DNA from: Aliikangiella coralliicola
GTDB taxonomy: Bacteria; Pseudomonadota; Gammaproteobacteria; Enterobacterales; Kangiellaceae
Direction: 5' to 3'
Assembly (NCBI RefSeq): GCF_007004725.1
Contig: NZ_ML660162.1
Span: forward strand, 558,001-622,000
Length of the DNA: 64,000 nt
The translations under genes and the position numbers were made by a program. The notes under the pieces are model-generated. The model was not told the DNA's origin. It did no database searches and was given only the letters and a program-made list of their open reading frames with translations. Numbering within the stretch: position 1 is the stretch's first letter; each line of letters starts with the position of its first letter. Below, piece by piece: positions 36,029 to 45,875 of the stretch.

Positions 36029-36055
36029 TCAATACTCTACCTTTTCTTAATTAAT

Positions 36056-37159
36056 TCAATAAGTTTCTGATGATTTGATGGGAGTGACATTCCCATGTTT
36101 CACGTGAAACATATGGGCATTATTATACCCTTTTTCTAACCACTTTAGTGAATCAAGTTGCAAACAAGACAAAATGATTTGCACATTGTTTTGCGCTATC
36201 AACATGCTTAAAAGCTCTCGCTGATTATTCTGATCTAACTCAGATGAAAAATCATCGATTATGAATAGACTATCCTTGTTAGTTTGAGTCTTTAGAAAAT
36301 TTGTTTGAGCCAACAGCAAGGCATTGATTAAAATTTTCTTCTGCCCTCGTGACAAATAATCCTTTGCCAGGTAGCCATTAACTTTCAGTCTGATATCTGC
36401 CTTATGGGGTCCAAATTTTGTAAATCCCGAATCTGTATCAGACTGGTAATTACCTCTTAACTTTTCTGCCAAATCCCCCGAATGTCCCGGATAATAGCGC
36501 ATTGTCAGAGAATCACAAAACTCAATATTGAGCTGAGCTATGGTCGCTAAAACCGTCTGCTCTAACTGTAGAAGTAATGCCTCTCGTTCTTGATTAACTT
36601 TATTCGCACTGTCGCAAAGCAACTTATCCCAGATTTCCAATTGCTCCAGATCTGGTTTACTGCTCCTTCGTAATAGTGCATTTCGTTGTTTCAAGTTAGC
36701 CGAATATTGTTTCCACTCAGAATGATACTGATGTTTCACGTGAAACAAACACCAGTCTAGATACTTTCTTCTCTCAGAGGGGCCGGAATCAATTAGGTGG
36801 TATGACTCCGGGCAGATAACTTGGGTCGGATAAATTCTCGACAAAGAGGACAACGCCTTTGCCTTTTCACCGTCTATTTTAATGAGCTTTGTCTTAGATT
36901 TTTTTTGGTAGTTTAAACCAAATCTTCCTTGCTCTTCGTTTTGCCCAAAAACAATAAATTGGGTTGCTTCTTCATTGGTTACCAAGTCTAGTTTATTCGT
37001 TCTGAAAGAACGGCCAGAGGTGAGTAAACAGATAGCCTCTAGCAAGCTAGACTTCCCTGCCCCATTCTCGCCATAAACAATATTCAAAGCCGGACTCAAT
37101 TCGAACTTACCAGAAGCGAGGTTCCGTATTCCTTGATGGCTAAAAGACTTTAAATACAT
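36056..37159 (-). CDS. recF: DNA replication/repair protein RecF
   Basis: A 367-residue SMC-like ATPase that loads RecA at gaps. Walker A is YGENGAGKSSLLEAI (about residue 30), the signature motif is YLSRGQKKILINALLLAQ (about 285) and Walker B is LFIIDDFSSELD (about 310). Two perfect 16-bp parS sites lie inside the coding sequence (36096-36111 and 36732-36747); both are read as the peptide FHVKH, so the protein has been shaped to hold the sites. The C-terminus extends about ten residues past the second FHVKH. It starts 22 bases after dnaN. Confidence 0.97.
   Translation of the reverse strand: MYLKSFSHQGIRNLASGKFELSPALNIVYGENGAGKSSLLEAICLLTSGRSFRTNKLDLVTNEEATQFIVFGQNEEQGRFGLNYQKKSKTKLIKIDGEKAKALSSLSRIYPTQVICPESYHLIDSGPSERRKYLDWCLFHVKHQYHSEWKQYSANLKQRNALLRRSSKPDLEQLEIWDKLLCDSANKVNQEREALLLQLEQTVLATIAQLNIEFCDSLTMRYYPGHSGDLAEKLRGNYQSDTDSGFTKFGPHKADIRLKVNGYLAKDYLSRGQKKILINALLLAQTNFLKTQTNKDSLFIIDDFSSELDQNNQRELLSMLIAQNNVQIILSCLQLDSLKWLEKGYNNAHMFHVKHGNVTPIKSSETY
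36096..36111. other. parS centromere site (near recF 3' end)
   Basis: TGTTTCACGTGAAACA is identical to the universal ParB-binding palindrome, with flanks that extend the symmetry (CCCA...ATGGG). It lies inside recF, about 13 kb from parAB. ParB would load here and spread to form the origin-region segregation complex. Confidence 0.95.
36732..36747. other. parS centromere site (within recF)
   Basis: This is a second exact copy of TGTTTCACGTGAAACA, 636 bases from the first and in a different part of the recF coding sequence. Two perfect sites so close together and close to oriC fit the normal role of parS as a partition centre. Confidence 0.95.
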
Positions 37160-37181
37160 TCAATGTTGTATTTCTAACCAT

Positions 37182-38288
37182 TTACAAACGCATAGGCATG
37201 ACGACATATAAACTGTCGCTCGAATCAGCATTCTCTATCAACACACTACTATTGGAATCACCTAAATTAAACCGGACATTTTCCGACTGAATAACATTAA
37301 GCGCATCTAGCAAATAGCCGACATTAAAACCAATTTCCAGATCTTCATCGTTATAGTCGACATCTAACTCAATTTCAGCTTCTTCTTGTTCCGGGTTATT
37401 TGCGTGGATCTCTAATAAATTTCCCTTAATATCGAGCCGAACACCACGAAATTTTTCGTTGCACAAAATAGAAGCTCTAGAGAAGGCATCTTTCAACGCA
37501 CCTTTATCCGCGACCAGTAACCGCTGTGAATTCCTGGGTAACACTTTATCGTAATCTGGAAACCTGCCATCAATCAATTTAGAGGTGAATACGTAAGTCC
37601 CTAACGTGATTCTAATATGATTACTGCTAAGCTCTACCTTGCATTTACCTTCTGCAGAAGACAACAATTTACCTGCCTCTAATATCCCCTTCCTGGGTAC
37701 GATAGCTTGCATTAATTCTTCATTAACTGGTTGTTCTAACTCGATTTTAGAGAGCGCTAAACGGTGGCCATCAGTTGCCACTGACACTAGGTTAGCGCCG
37801 TTTATTTCTAGCAACATTCCATTTAAGTAATAACGAACATCCTGCAGCGCCATGGCAAACTGAGTTTTATCAAAAAGATTTTTAAAATCGCCGGTCTCAA
37901 TTTCAAATTCCAAATTAAACACCGCTTCCTCAATATTTGGAAACTCCTGCGCTGAAATTGTCGATAAAGAAAAACGGTTCTTACCAGATGAAATCCTTAA
38001 TTTGTTTTCATCAAGGGTGATCTCGATTACGTTATCATCGGATAGGCTTTTGCAAATATCTAACAACTTTCGCGCAGGGACAGTGATATCACCTTCCACA
38101 TACTCGCCTTCCAATGGTAGATTAGCTGACATCTCTATTTCGAGATCAGTTGCAGTCAGAGTTAGTTGGCCGTTATCGATTTTTAAAAGCAAATTAGCGA
38201 GCACAGGCAATGTCTGGCGTTTCTCTACAGCGCCGGAAATCAACTGCAATGGTGCGACTAACTCTTCTTTTCCTATCGAAAATTTCAT
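37182..38288 (-). CDS. dnaN: DNA polymerase III beta subunit (sliding clamp)
   Basis: A 368-residue beta clamp with three repeated clamp domains of about 120 residues each. It starts MKFSIGKEELVAPLQLISG and ends with the conserved YVVMPMRL, which forms part of the partner-binding pocket. It tethers polymerases to DNA and triggers regulatory inactivation of DnaA. It lies 24 bases after dnaA and 22 before recF in the standard operon. Confidence 0.98.
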   Translation of the reverse strand: MKFSIGKEELVAPLQLISGAVEKRQTLPVLANLLLKIDNGQLTLTATDLEIEMSANLPLEGEYVEGDITVPARKLLDICKSLSDDNVIEITLDENKLRISSGKNRFSLSTISAQEFPNIEEAVFNLEFEIETGDFKNLFDKTQFAMALQDVRYYLNGMLLEINGANLVSVATDGHRLALSKIELEQPVNEELMQAIVPRKGILEAGKLLSSAEGKCKVELSSNHIRITLGTYVFTSKLIDGRFPDYDKVLPRNSQRLLVADKGALKDAFSRASILCNEKFRGVRLDIKGNLLEIHANNPEQEEAEIELDVDYNDEDLEIGFNVGYLLDALNVIQSENVRFNLGDSNSSVLIENADSSDSLYVVMPMRL

Positions 38289-38312
38289 TATTTGGTGCTC
38301 CTCATACCACCG

Positions 38313-39683
38313 TTAACTCGATAATGTTCTCATCAAGTTTGTATAATCTTCGTTAATATCCTGTGATTCTTCTTTTAGCGCTTTTACTTTACGACATGCA
38401 TGTAACACTGTCGTATGGTCTTTTCCGCCAAACGCCTCGCCTATCTCTGGCAAACTATGATTAGTGAGCTCCTTTGCCAACGACATTGCCAGCTGGCGCG
38501 GCCTGGCAATAGAACGATTTCTTCGCTTTGACAGCAAGTCAGAAACCTTAATTTTATAATATTCAGCCACCGTCTTTTGAATATTTTCGATACTGACTTG
38601 TTTATCCTGCGCCGCAATCAGGTCTCTTAAAGCTTCTTTAACAAACTCGACGGTGATCTCTTTGCCAGTGAATTGTGCATTTGCAATAACGCGTTTTAGC
38701 GCGCCTTCGAGTTCGCGTACATTCGAACGTATTCTTTTCGCGATAAAAAAAGCAACTTCGTGTGGAAGTTCAATGCCAGTTTCCTCAGCTTTCGAAATCA
38801 GTATTGCAACTCTTGTTTCAAGTTCCGGTGGATCAATAGAAACGGTTAAGCCCCATCCAAACCTCGACTTTAAGCGTTCCTCAACACCATCTATTTCTCG
38901 GGGATAACGATCACATGTTAATATAACTTGTTGATTTCCTTCAAGTAATGCATTGAAGGTATGAAAAAATTCCTCTTGGGATCGTTCTTTATTTGCAAAA
39001 AACTGAATATCGTCGATAAATAGCGCATCGACTGTGCGATAAAACCGCTTAAACTTTTCAATTGAATTGGTTTGTAACGCTTTTACCATATCAGCAACAA
39101 ATCGCTCAGAATGTAGGTAAATGACCTTACCATTCGGCTTGTTCTTTAAAATTTGATTGCCAACTGATTGCATTAGGTGGGTTTTACCTAAACCGACACC
39201 GCCATAAATGAAAAGTGGGTTATAGGCTGTCCCTGGATTTTGTGCGACCTGCTTAGCTGCCGCCATAGCAAGTTGGTTGCTTTTTCCTTGAACAAAACTA
39301 TCGAACTTGAATGCTGGGTTCAAATTGCCCTTTTTATTACCTTCTAAAGGATTTGAAGAAGGTTTTTTTGGTTGTTCACTAACAGTTGTTTGCTGCTGCT
39401 GGGTTTCCTTGACTAAAACATTGTTAGCTTTCTCTTTCTTTTCAAACAAAGGATTAACCGAAACAATATCAAGTTGTATTTCAATTTTATTTTGTACTTC
39501 GCTTGATAAGATTTCTTGAATTCTAGACAAGTATTTTTCTCTAACCCAATCAAGCACGAATCGATTGGGTGCCTGGAGATGGAGTTTATCTTCACTACAG
39601 GTTGCTTTTAACGGACGGATCCAGGTACTGAATTCAGTAGGTGGCAGCTCATCCTGCAGATATCTTTGGCACTTATTCCACAT
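38313..39683 (-). CDS. dnaA: Chromosomal replication initiator DnaA
   Basis: A 456-residue AAA+ initiator. Domain I (about 1-85) begins [24 protein letters not shown]. Domain II is a Q/K/N-rich linker (about 90-125). Domain III has Walker [17 protein letters not shown] and Walker [10 protein letters not shown]. Domain IV ends with the DnaA signature [15 protein letters not shown] that reads the DnaA boxes. It is the first gene of the dnaA-dnaN-recF-gyrB operon and is transcribed away from the adjacent oriC. Confidence 0.98.
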   Translation of the reverse strand: MWNKCQRYLQDELPPTEFSTWIRPLKATCSEDKLHLQAPNRFVLDWVREKYLSRIQEILSSEVQNKIEIQLDIVSVNPLFEKKEKANNVLVKETQQQQTTVSEQPKKPSSNPLEGNKKGNLNPAFKFDSFVQGKSNQLAMAAAKQVAQNPGTAYNPLFIYGGVGLGKTHLMQSVGNQILKNKPNGKVIYLHSERFVADMVKALQTNSIEKFKRFYRTVDALFIDDIQFFANKERSQEEFFHTFNALLEGNQQVILTCDRYPREIDGVEERLKSRFGWGLTVSIDPPELETRVAILISKAEETGIELPHEVAFFIAKRIRSNVRELEGALKRVIANAQFTGKEITVEFVKEALRDLIAAQDKQVSIENIQKTVAEYYKIKVSDLLSKRRNRSIARPRQLAMSLAKELTNHSLPEIGEAFGGKDHTTVLHACRKVKALKEESQDINEDYTNLMRTLSS

Positions 39684-39812
39684 TGATTGAGGGTTCGGGA
39701 TTATTATTAATTATTGACTGGCTTAAGTTAAGCTGATTATTGCTTTCAGCTACGTTTTCTTTCCTTTTCTAACACTTTTAATAAATGTGTTGTGAAAGAG
39801 TTGTGAAGTTTA

Positions 39813-40320
39813 GATCGAATTTAATAATTGATCCACAGAATTTCGCGTTTTGTCATAATTTTCTTTGAATCTTCTAGAAATTAACAATGTGGGTTTAATG
39901 AGCAATTTTTTTCTTTAATAACGGTTTTGTGATCGTTTTTGTTAATTTAATGTATAAAATTGTGTGCATAACAAGAGATTTAATAATTTGTGTTTATTTT
40001 TACACTTTTGATCAAAGTTTTTTAAGTTGATTTACAGTTTATATTGACATAGTTATCCTTTGCCTAAATACTTGTATTTAAAGTGATATAGTTACTTATC
40101 CACAGAATTAAGCAGATCTAATAATAAGTAATAATAAGATCTTTTTTATTTATTATAATTATTATTAGCCTGTAGATAACTTAGTAAATTTGGATCGGAT
40201 TAGTTAATGTTTTAGCGACTATCAGCGATCTGGCTTAAAAATTAGGGAAATTTTCCTATTTTTAAATTATTTTTGGTAAATAGGTTATCCACAGAAATGA
40301 GAACTATTTTTAAAAAGATC
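39813..40320. other. Replication origin oriC
   Basis: The 850-base AT-rich gap between dnaA and rpmH holds no gene. It has perfect DnaA boxes TTATCCACA at 40096-40104 and 40285-40293, a TTATGCACA box on the minus strand at 39963-39971, and one-mismatch boxes at 39829-39837 (TGATCCACA) and 40171-40179 (minus strand, TTATCTACA). The tract 40114-40168 is almost pure A/T with a tandem TAATAATAAG TAATAATAAG bounded by two AGATCT sites and is a likely unwinding element. Nine GATC sites fall in these 508 bases, against about two expected by chance, as in Dam/SeqA-controlled origins. The dnaA promoter should lie at the left edge. Confidence 0.9.
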
Positions 40321-40436
40321 GCATATTTAGTTACAGAATTTTTACATTATTACTATATATAGTAGTTAGTGATAAAAGTTGGACAAAAGAAAATGGAGCA
40401 ACTTGACAAAAGAATAAAAAGTGAGCAGAAAACTCA

Positions 40437-40465
40437 TTGACACTGAAAATTCAATGCAATAGAAT
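40437..40465 (+). promoter_or_regulatory. rpmH-rnpA promoter
   Basis: TTGACA (40437-40442) and TAGAAT (40460-40465) are separated by 17 bases, a near-consensus sigma-70 promoter. Transcription would start about 60 bases upstream of the rpmH ATG. Confidence 0.8.
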
Positions 40466-40533
40466 TTGCGCCCCTTACAGACAGGTAGTCGTGTTGCCTG
40501 TGATCACTAGCTAATTAAATAACGGATAGACTG

Positions 40534-40668
40534 ATGAAACGTACATTTCAGCCTAGCACACTTAAGCGCAAGCGCCGTCACGGTTTCCGTGCACGTATGG
40601 CAACAAAAAATGGCCGCCAGATAATTAATCGACGTAGAGCAAAAGGTCGTAAAAGACTTACTGCTTAA
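40534..40668 (+). CDS. rpmH: 50S ribosomal protein L34
   Basis: A 44-residue, highly basic ribosomal protein, complete from [20 protein letters not shown] to [11 protein letters not shown], with the invariant family sequence. It is placed, as usual, right of oriC and first in the rpmH-rnpA-yidD-yidC-mnmE group. Its length is exactly typical. Confidence 0.97.
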   Translation: MKRTFQPSTLKRKRRHGFRARMATKNGRQIINRRRAKGRKRLTA

Positions 40669-40720
40669 TTGTTGATTGATCAGCTTAGATAGAATTAGTT
40701 GCTCCTGTTAGGAATTGGGG

Positions 40721-41086
40721 ATGATAAATGCGTCCTTTAAATTTCAGCAGGAGCTTCGTCTTTTAACAGCTAAAGATTTTAGCCGAGTTTTTGATAAAGC
40801 TTTTAAGGTCAACAATAAAGCTTTTACCCTGTTGGCGAGAAAAAATAACCTTAAACATCCGCGATTAGGATTGGTTATTGCGAAAAAAAACCTTAAATTC
40901 GCCTATCAACGAAACTTGGTGAAAAGGTTACTCAGAGAAGAGTTCAGGGTTAGGCAGCATACCTTAGACGGTTACGATTTGGTGATTCTTACACGACGGG
41001 ATATTGCTGTATTACCCAAAACAGATATAATCCGACTTCGCGACGACTTATTCGACAAATTCCACAAAAAATGCAAACGATTTTGA
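40721..41086 (+). CDS. rnpA: Ribonuclease P protein component
   Basis: A 121-residue basic protein that binds the RNase P RNA and helps 5' processing of tRNAs. It carries the RNR signature region ([16 protein letters not shown], with RN.VKR) and the F..L....GFRL-like N-terminus. The ATG at 40721 has AGGA seven bases upstream; a TTG two codons earlier is poorly spaced. It lies 52 bases after rpmH, and its end overlaps yidD by 16 bases. Confidence 0.95.
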   Translation: MINASFKFQQELRLLTAKDFSRVFDKAFKVNNKAFTLLARKNNLKHPRLGLVIAKKNLKFAYQRNLVKRLLREEFRVRQHTLDGYDLVILTRRDIAVLPKTDIIRLRDDLFDKFHKKCKRF

Positions 41087-41310
41087 TCGGTTTCATCAAG
41101 ATTTACCAAAAAACGCTAAGTTTGTTTATTGGCGGTGAATGTCGTTTCTACCCTACATGTTCTAACTATTCGATTGAAGCGATCCGCAAGCATGGTAGTT
41201 TCAAAGGATCCTGGTTGACGATTAAGCGTATTTCTCGATGTCACCCACTCAATCCTGGCGGCGTTGATGAAGTTCCAGAGCCATTTTGTCAGTGTCAACA
41301 TAAGCACTAA
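41071..41310 (+). CDS. yidD: Membrane protein insertion efficiency factor YidD
   Basis: A 79-residue protein with the family motif [19 protein letters not shown] (about 25-43) and the [13 protein letters not shown] block. It is a small membrane-associated protein that helps insertion of proteins near YidC. It overlaps rnpA by 16 bases and precedes yidC by 21 bases, the usual order. Length is normal. Confidence 0.95.
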   Translation: MQTILIGFIKIYQKTLSLFIGGECRFYPTCSNYSIEAIRKHGSFKGSWLTIKRISRCHPLNPGGVDEVPEPFCQCQHKH

Positions 41311-41331
41311 TATTACGAGAATTAACTTATT

Positions 41332-43041
41332 ATGGAATCCGCCCGTACTTTTCTTTTTATTCTTTTTGCGTTCTTAACATTTTTGCTTTACCAGGCGTGG
41401 CAAGAAGACCATAAACCAGAGCCAGTTTCCAAACCTTCTATCGAAAGCTCCGTTGATGTTTATCAGTCAGAGCAGGCAATTCCTTCTGCTAGCCCAAATA
41501 ACGCTGATGATTTGTCAGCTGAAATTCCGCAAGAGCCAGGTAAAACAAACCCTTCAGTTGAAGTTTCGGTATCAACTCAACCAATTGAGGTAATTACAGA
41601 TACGTTGAAAGTGTTGATTTCACCAAACGGTGGAAATCTGGTATCTGCAGAATTACTGAATTACAAAATGTCCCTAGATGAAAATTCGCCACCTATCAAC
41701 ATCTTAGAAAACCGCGATGGGCGAATATTTCTGGCTTTATCAGGGTTATTCGGCACAGGTGCACCAGATTTCAACAAAAATGTAGCTAATTATCATTCCG
41801 CGCAAAACCACTATGAACTTGATGGTAAAGAATCGATTAATGTGGATCTGACCTGGGTAAATGCAAACGGTGTCGAATATATAAAACGATTTACTTTCCA
41901 CAAAGGACAATATGTTGTTGATGTGAAGTTCTTGGTTAATAACAAAAGTAGCGAGCGGATCGCCAACCGCATGTTTACTGCTTTACAGAGAGATCAACTA
42001 CCTGCTGACGGCCAAGAATCTGTCGGTATTGGTATGCAGTCTTACCTTGGACCCGCGTATTCAACGCAAGAATCTAAATACGAAAAGTACGATTTTGACG
42101 ATTTAGCTGAAAGCGATCTGAGCGCTCAAACTCAAGGTGGCTGGATAGCTATCTTGCAACACTATTTTGTTACAGCTTGGGTCCCGGAAGGCGAATCGAA
42201 GTCGATTAATAAAATTGATGCAACTTCAAAAAATTTGAGGAAAGCTGGTTTATCTCAAATTCGAATTACTCAGGACTGGGTATGGATAGATCCTGACCAA
42301 TCAGTAGAGTTTGCAGCAAAACTTTATGTTGGGCCGAAAATTCAAGCAGATCTGGAAAAATTATCAGAAGGTCTTGAATTGACTGTTGATTATGGATTTC
42401 TCTGGTGGATCGGCCAGCCGATTTTCTACATGTTAATATTTTTCCAGGGATTTGTGATTAACTGGGGAGCGGCTATCATTTTGGTTACGATAGCAATCAA
42501 GATGCTGCTTTACCCGCTAGCCAGGGCTCAGTACCGCTCCTTTGCGAAAATGCGATTATTACAACCCAAAATGACTGCAATGAAAGAGCGTTATGGGGAT
42601 GATCGCCAGCAAATGTCGATGAAGATGATGGAGTTGTATAAGAAGGAAAAAGTAAATCCTTTAGGCGGCTGTTTTCCATTGTTAATTCAAATGCCGGTTT
42701 TCATCGCTTTATACTGGGTTTTGATGGAGAGCGTTGAGTTAAGACACGCGCCTTTTATTCTGTGGATAAATGATTTAGCGGTTAAAGATCCTTACTACAT
42801 TTTGCCATTATTGATGGGCGCTAGTATGTACCTGATGCAGAAAATGCAACCGACCTCGCCGACGATGGATCCAATGCAACAAAAAATGTTGCAGATGATG
42901 CCGGTGTTTATGACGATCTTTTTCGTCTTCTTCCCGGCTGGTCTGGTTTTATACTGGTTAATGAATAACTTGATCTCGATTGCTCAGCAACTTTACATCA
43001 CTAACCAGTTCAACAAAGAACAGGAAGCAAAAAATAAGTAG
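41332..43041 (+). CDS. yidC: Membrane protein insertase YidC
   Basis: A 569-residue Oxa1/YidC insertase of the Gram-negative type. It has an N-terminal signal anchor (about 5-20), a large periplasmic beta-sandwich domain (about 60-340) and five core transmembrane segments from about 350. The conserved GWGAAIILVTIAIKMLLYPL-type region is present as NWGAAIILVTIAIKMLLYP, with the catalytic arginine in QYRSFAKMR-type context and a PLGGCFPLLIQMPVFIALYW block. It inserts Fo subunits a and c among others, whose genes lie downstream. Confidence 0.97.
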   Translation: MESARTFLFILFAFLTFLLYQAWQEDHKPEPVSKPSIESSVDVYQSEQAIPSASPNNADDLSAEIPQEPGKTNPSVEVSVSTQPIEVITDTLKVLISPNGGNLVSAELLNYKMSLDENSPPINILENRDGRIFLALSGLFGTGAPDFNKNVANYHSAQNHYELDGKESINVDLTWVNANGVEYIKRFTFHKGQYVVDVKFLVNNKSSERIANRMFTALQRDQLPADGQESVGIGMQSYLGPAYSTQESKYEKYDFDDLAESDLSAQTQGGWIAILQHYFVTAWVPEGESKSINKIDATSKNLRKAGLSQIRITQDWVWIDPDQSVEFAAKLYVGPKIQADLEKLSEGLELTVDYGFLWWIGQPIFYMLIFFQGFVINWGAAIILVTIAIKMLLYPLARAQYRSFAKMRLLQPKMTAMKERYGDDRQQMSMKMMELYKKEKVNPLGGCFPLLIQMPVFIALYWVLMESVELRHAPFILWINDLAVKDPYYILPLLMGASMYLMQKMQPTSPTMDPMQQKMLQMMPVFMTIFFVFFPAGLVLYWLMNNLISIAQQLYITNQFNKEQEAKNK

Positions 43042-43047
43042 CTCTCG

Positions 43048-44415
43048 ATGACTGAGCCCCATCAATCAACCATTGTTGCTTTAGCGACGCCGCCTGGTAA
43101 AGGTGGTGTCTCTATCGTCAGAGTCTCGGGACCATTGTGTCATGACATAGCGCAAAAATTACTGGGTCAATCCATTAAGCCGCGCTATGCTCACTACCTT
43201 CCGTTTCGTGATCTTACCGGTCAACAGCTCGACCAGGGAATCGCCCTGTTTTTTGATGGCCCTAACTCTTTTACTGGTGAAGACGTGCTGGAGTTCCAGG
43301 GACATGGCGGCCCCGTTGTCATGGACTTGTTAATTGAGACAATCCTGTCTTGTGGCGCACAGTTAGCCAAACCTGGAGAGTTTTCTGAAAGAGCTTTCTT
43401 TAACGACAAGTTAGACCTTGCTCAAGCGGAAGCTATCGCTGATTTAATTGACAGCGGTTCTCGGCAAGCGGCTAAGTCGGCTTTGCGTTCCTTAACCGGC
43501 GAGTTTTCCCAACAGATAAATCAACTGGTTGAAAAAGTTATCTACCTTCGGATGTACGTCGAAGCCGCGATTGATTTTCCAGATGAGGAGATAGATTTTC
43601 TCGCCGATGACAAAGTCACACTTCAACTCGACGAAATTGTTAAAGAACTTAAACAATTGTTGTCCAGCGCACATCAAGGCAGTTTGTTGCGGGAAGGCAT
43701 GAAGGTCGTTATCGCCGGTAAGCCTAATGCCGGTAAATCGAGTTTACTTAATGCCCTTTCTGGTAAAGAATCGGCGATTGTCACTGATATTGCTGGAACC
43801 ACTCGAGATGTGCTGTCCGAACAAATCAATATTGACGGTCTTCCCTTGCACATTATTGATACCGCTGGATTAAGACAGGCGCGAGACAAAGTCGAGCAAA
43901 TTGGTATTGAAAGAGCTTCGAAAGAAATTGAACAGGCTGATCGAATACTGTTAGTGGTTGATTCTAGCGACGGTGAGGTACACCTGGCCCAGCAGGAAAT
44001 AAGGCAATTTATCGATTCTGAGGTGGAGTTACCCCCTGTCACCCTTATCCGCAATAAATGCGATGTGACAAATGAAGTAGCTGGTATTGCGACTGAAAAC
44101 AGTGAAACGGTAATTACCCTTTCGGCGAAAAAGCGACTGGGATTGGCATTGCTAAAATCGCACCTAAAGCAGTCGGTTGGTTTTGAGGCAAGTGAATCTG
44201 GTACGTTTATGGCCAGGCGGAGACACATTGACGCTTTGACTCGAGCTTCTCACCATTTACAAACAGGATACGCGCAACTTGTTGAAATGGCTGCCGGTGA
44301 GATTTTAGCTGAAGAGTTAAAGTTGACGCAAAACTGTCTCAATGAAATTACTGGTGAGTTCTCGTCAGATGATTTGTTGGGTAAAATCTTTAGTAGTTTC
44401 TGTATCGGAAAATAG
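43048..44415 (+). CDS. mnmE: tRNA modification GTPase MnmE
   Basis: A 455-residue GTPase. The N-terminal formyl-THF-binding domain covers about 1-120, and helical domain halves flank a Ras-like G domain with [11 protein letters not shown] (about 225), [14 protein letters not shown] and NKCD. The C-terminal CIGK motif is intact. With MnmG it makes the 5-(carboxymethyl)aminomethyl modification at U34 of certain tRNAs. It lies six bases after yidC. A minus-strand gene separates it from mnmG. Confidence 0.97.
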   Translation: MTEPHQSTIVALATPPGKGGVSIVRVSGPLCHDIAQKLLGQSIKPRYAHYLPFRDLTGQQLDQGIALFFDGPNSFTGEDVLEFQGHGGPVVMDLLIETILSCGAQLAKPGEFSERAFFNDKLDLAQAEAIADLIDSGSRQAAKSALRSLTGEFSQQINQLVEKVIYLRMYVEAAIDFPDEEIDFLADDKVTLQLDEIVKELKQLLSSAHQGSLLREGMKVVIAGKPNAGKSSLLNALSGKESAIVTDIAGTTRDVLSEQINIDGLPLHIIDTAGLRQARDKVEQIGIERASKEIEQADRILLVVDSSDGEVHLAQQEIRQFIDSEVELPPVTLIRNKCDVTNEVAGIATENSETVITLSAKKRLGLALLKSHLKQSVGFEASESGTFMARRRHIDALTRASHHLQTGYAQLVEMAAGEILAEELKLTQNCLNEITGEFSSDDLLGKIFSSFCIGK

Positions 44416-44448
44416 TTTTTATCGTTCCAAACCTTCCATAGATTGATA

Positions 44449-45657
44449 TTAGTGATTGTTTACTAACTCTATAGAGCTTATTTCACTGTACTTAAATGGT
44501 AATATCGACTTTCCGCCGAATTGATGTTGAGCGAGTTCTAGCCGATTTATTTTTAATCGATCGATAATCCCTGTCACTGTCCCATTATTGGTCAGGTGAA
44601 GGATGACTTTTGATCCCTCAAAGTTTTGCAATCCAGAATAGCTAACAGGCAGGAAACTATTATTTTCCTGTTTTGTGCTAGCATTCGATGGTTCCTTTTG
44701 AATTTGGGTTCGTTGTGCCAGGTTGGAAAAGTAATGATTGGTGTTTTTTGCGTTGAGCTCCAAGGTAACCCCTGCTTTATCGGGCAACTCGTGAACTGGC
44801 ATTTGCATTAATTGGTTCCAGTTTAATCCAACAGGTGGATGATAACTGACATGGAACGACTGGGGGGAGAAAACGAAGTTCTCGAAAATATCAGTGAATT
44901 CCCGGGTTAATGAATAATTTCTTTCAGACGCAAATCGGTTAAGCTGCTCAGAAAATCGTTTAACTACCCTTTCTGGCGGCAGGGCCGAATCTTCGATACA
45001 TTTTTGTATTCTTTGCTGCAACAACGTATGCCTGTCACTACTAAAAGTGAGCGAACTAACGAAGGGGTTATTGGTTGAACTAGTATTAAAGTTGTCAATA
45101 TTTCCGGTAAATACTGCGTTCATTAGCCCCAACATTTTTAAATCCACATCAAATTCTATTTGAGACGAAGTTTCCTGGTACTTCAGTTCTGAAAGCAGGC
45201 TAAATCTGAAGGGGGCTGGATGTTGATAAAAATTGTTCTGGCACTCGACCGGCACCAGTGAAGTTAGAATTTTTATCGTTGAGGTTTGAAAAAACGCCTT
45301 CAGATCGAGCGCTTTGGTCGTATGAGCTTCAACAATGAGAATTTTCAGATTAGGCGGCAAATTCCTGAATACCACATACTCTTTCATTTTCCAGATGTCT
45401 GTGAGGCTACCAAAATCAACTTGAACCAGAGCTGAGTGCCAGATGGGAACATCACTGTCTGCATAACCAACAGCATTTTGGAGGAATATTTTACCTTGCC
45501 AGTCTACCCATAGCCATGAATAGTCTATTTCGAGATTCAGCGGCCTACTACGTAAAAATTCATTAATATCATTTTTTACCTGCCACAGGAAAAGCAGATA
45601 AGCTACAAAAGCCAGTAGCAATAAATAGCGAGTAATTTTGTTTAGTACTTTTAACAT
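44449..45657 (-). CDS. Hypothetical membrane-anchored protein between mnmE and mnmG
   Basis: A 402-residue protein with a single N-terminal membrane anchor (ITRYLLLLAFVAYLLFLW) and a large exported domain. The domain has long amphipathic beta-like stretches and two widely spaced cysteines (VECQNNF, IQKCIED). It resembles the DUF945/AsmA-like periplasmic proteins in style, but no diagnostic motif is visible, so no family is claimed. It is monocistronic and opposite in direction to its housekeeping neighbours, converging on mnmE. Confidence 0.65.
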   Translation of the reverse strand: MLKVLNKITRYLLLLAFVAYLLFLWQVKNDINEFLRSRPLNLEIDYSWLWVDWQGKIFLQNAVGYADSDVPIWHSALVQVDFGSLTDIWKMKEYVVFRNLPPNLKILIVEAHTTKALDLKAFFQTSTIKILTSLVPVECQNNFYQHPAPFRFSLLSELKYQETSSQIEFDVDLKMLGLMNAVFTGNIDNFNTSSTNNPFVSSLTFSSDRHTLLQQRIQKCIEDSALPPERVVKRFSEQLNRFASERNYSLTREFTDIFENFVFSPQSFHVSYHPPVGLNWNQLMQMPVHELPDKAGVTLELNAKNTNHYFSNLAQRTQIQKEPSNASTKQENNSFLPVSYSGLQNFEGSKVILHLTNNGTVTGIIDRLKINRLELAQHQFGGKSILPFKYSEISSIELVNNH

Positions 45658-45875
45658 TAATCTTGGTAATTAATTTGATAGAACTAAATAGCCGATCCAG
45701 AATTGTTTGTTAAAATAAAGAAAGCTCGAAAATGACAGAACTGACGCTAATAATCCGTTAATTAGTGAACAAATACGAATATTTTTATGCCATTTAGGAA
45801 AACTGTTAAATTAATCGCTAAATGTCGTTCAAATATTAAACAGTTTTAGGTAAGATCGCCCTCCTTTTTTAATCC

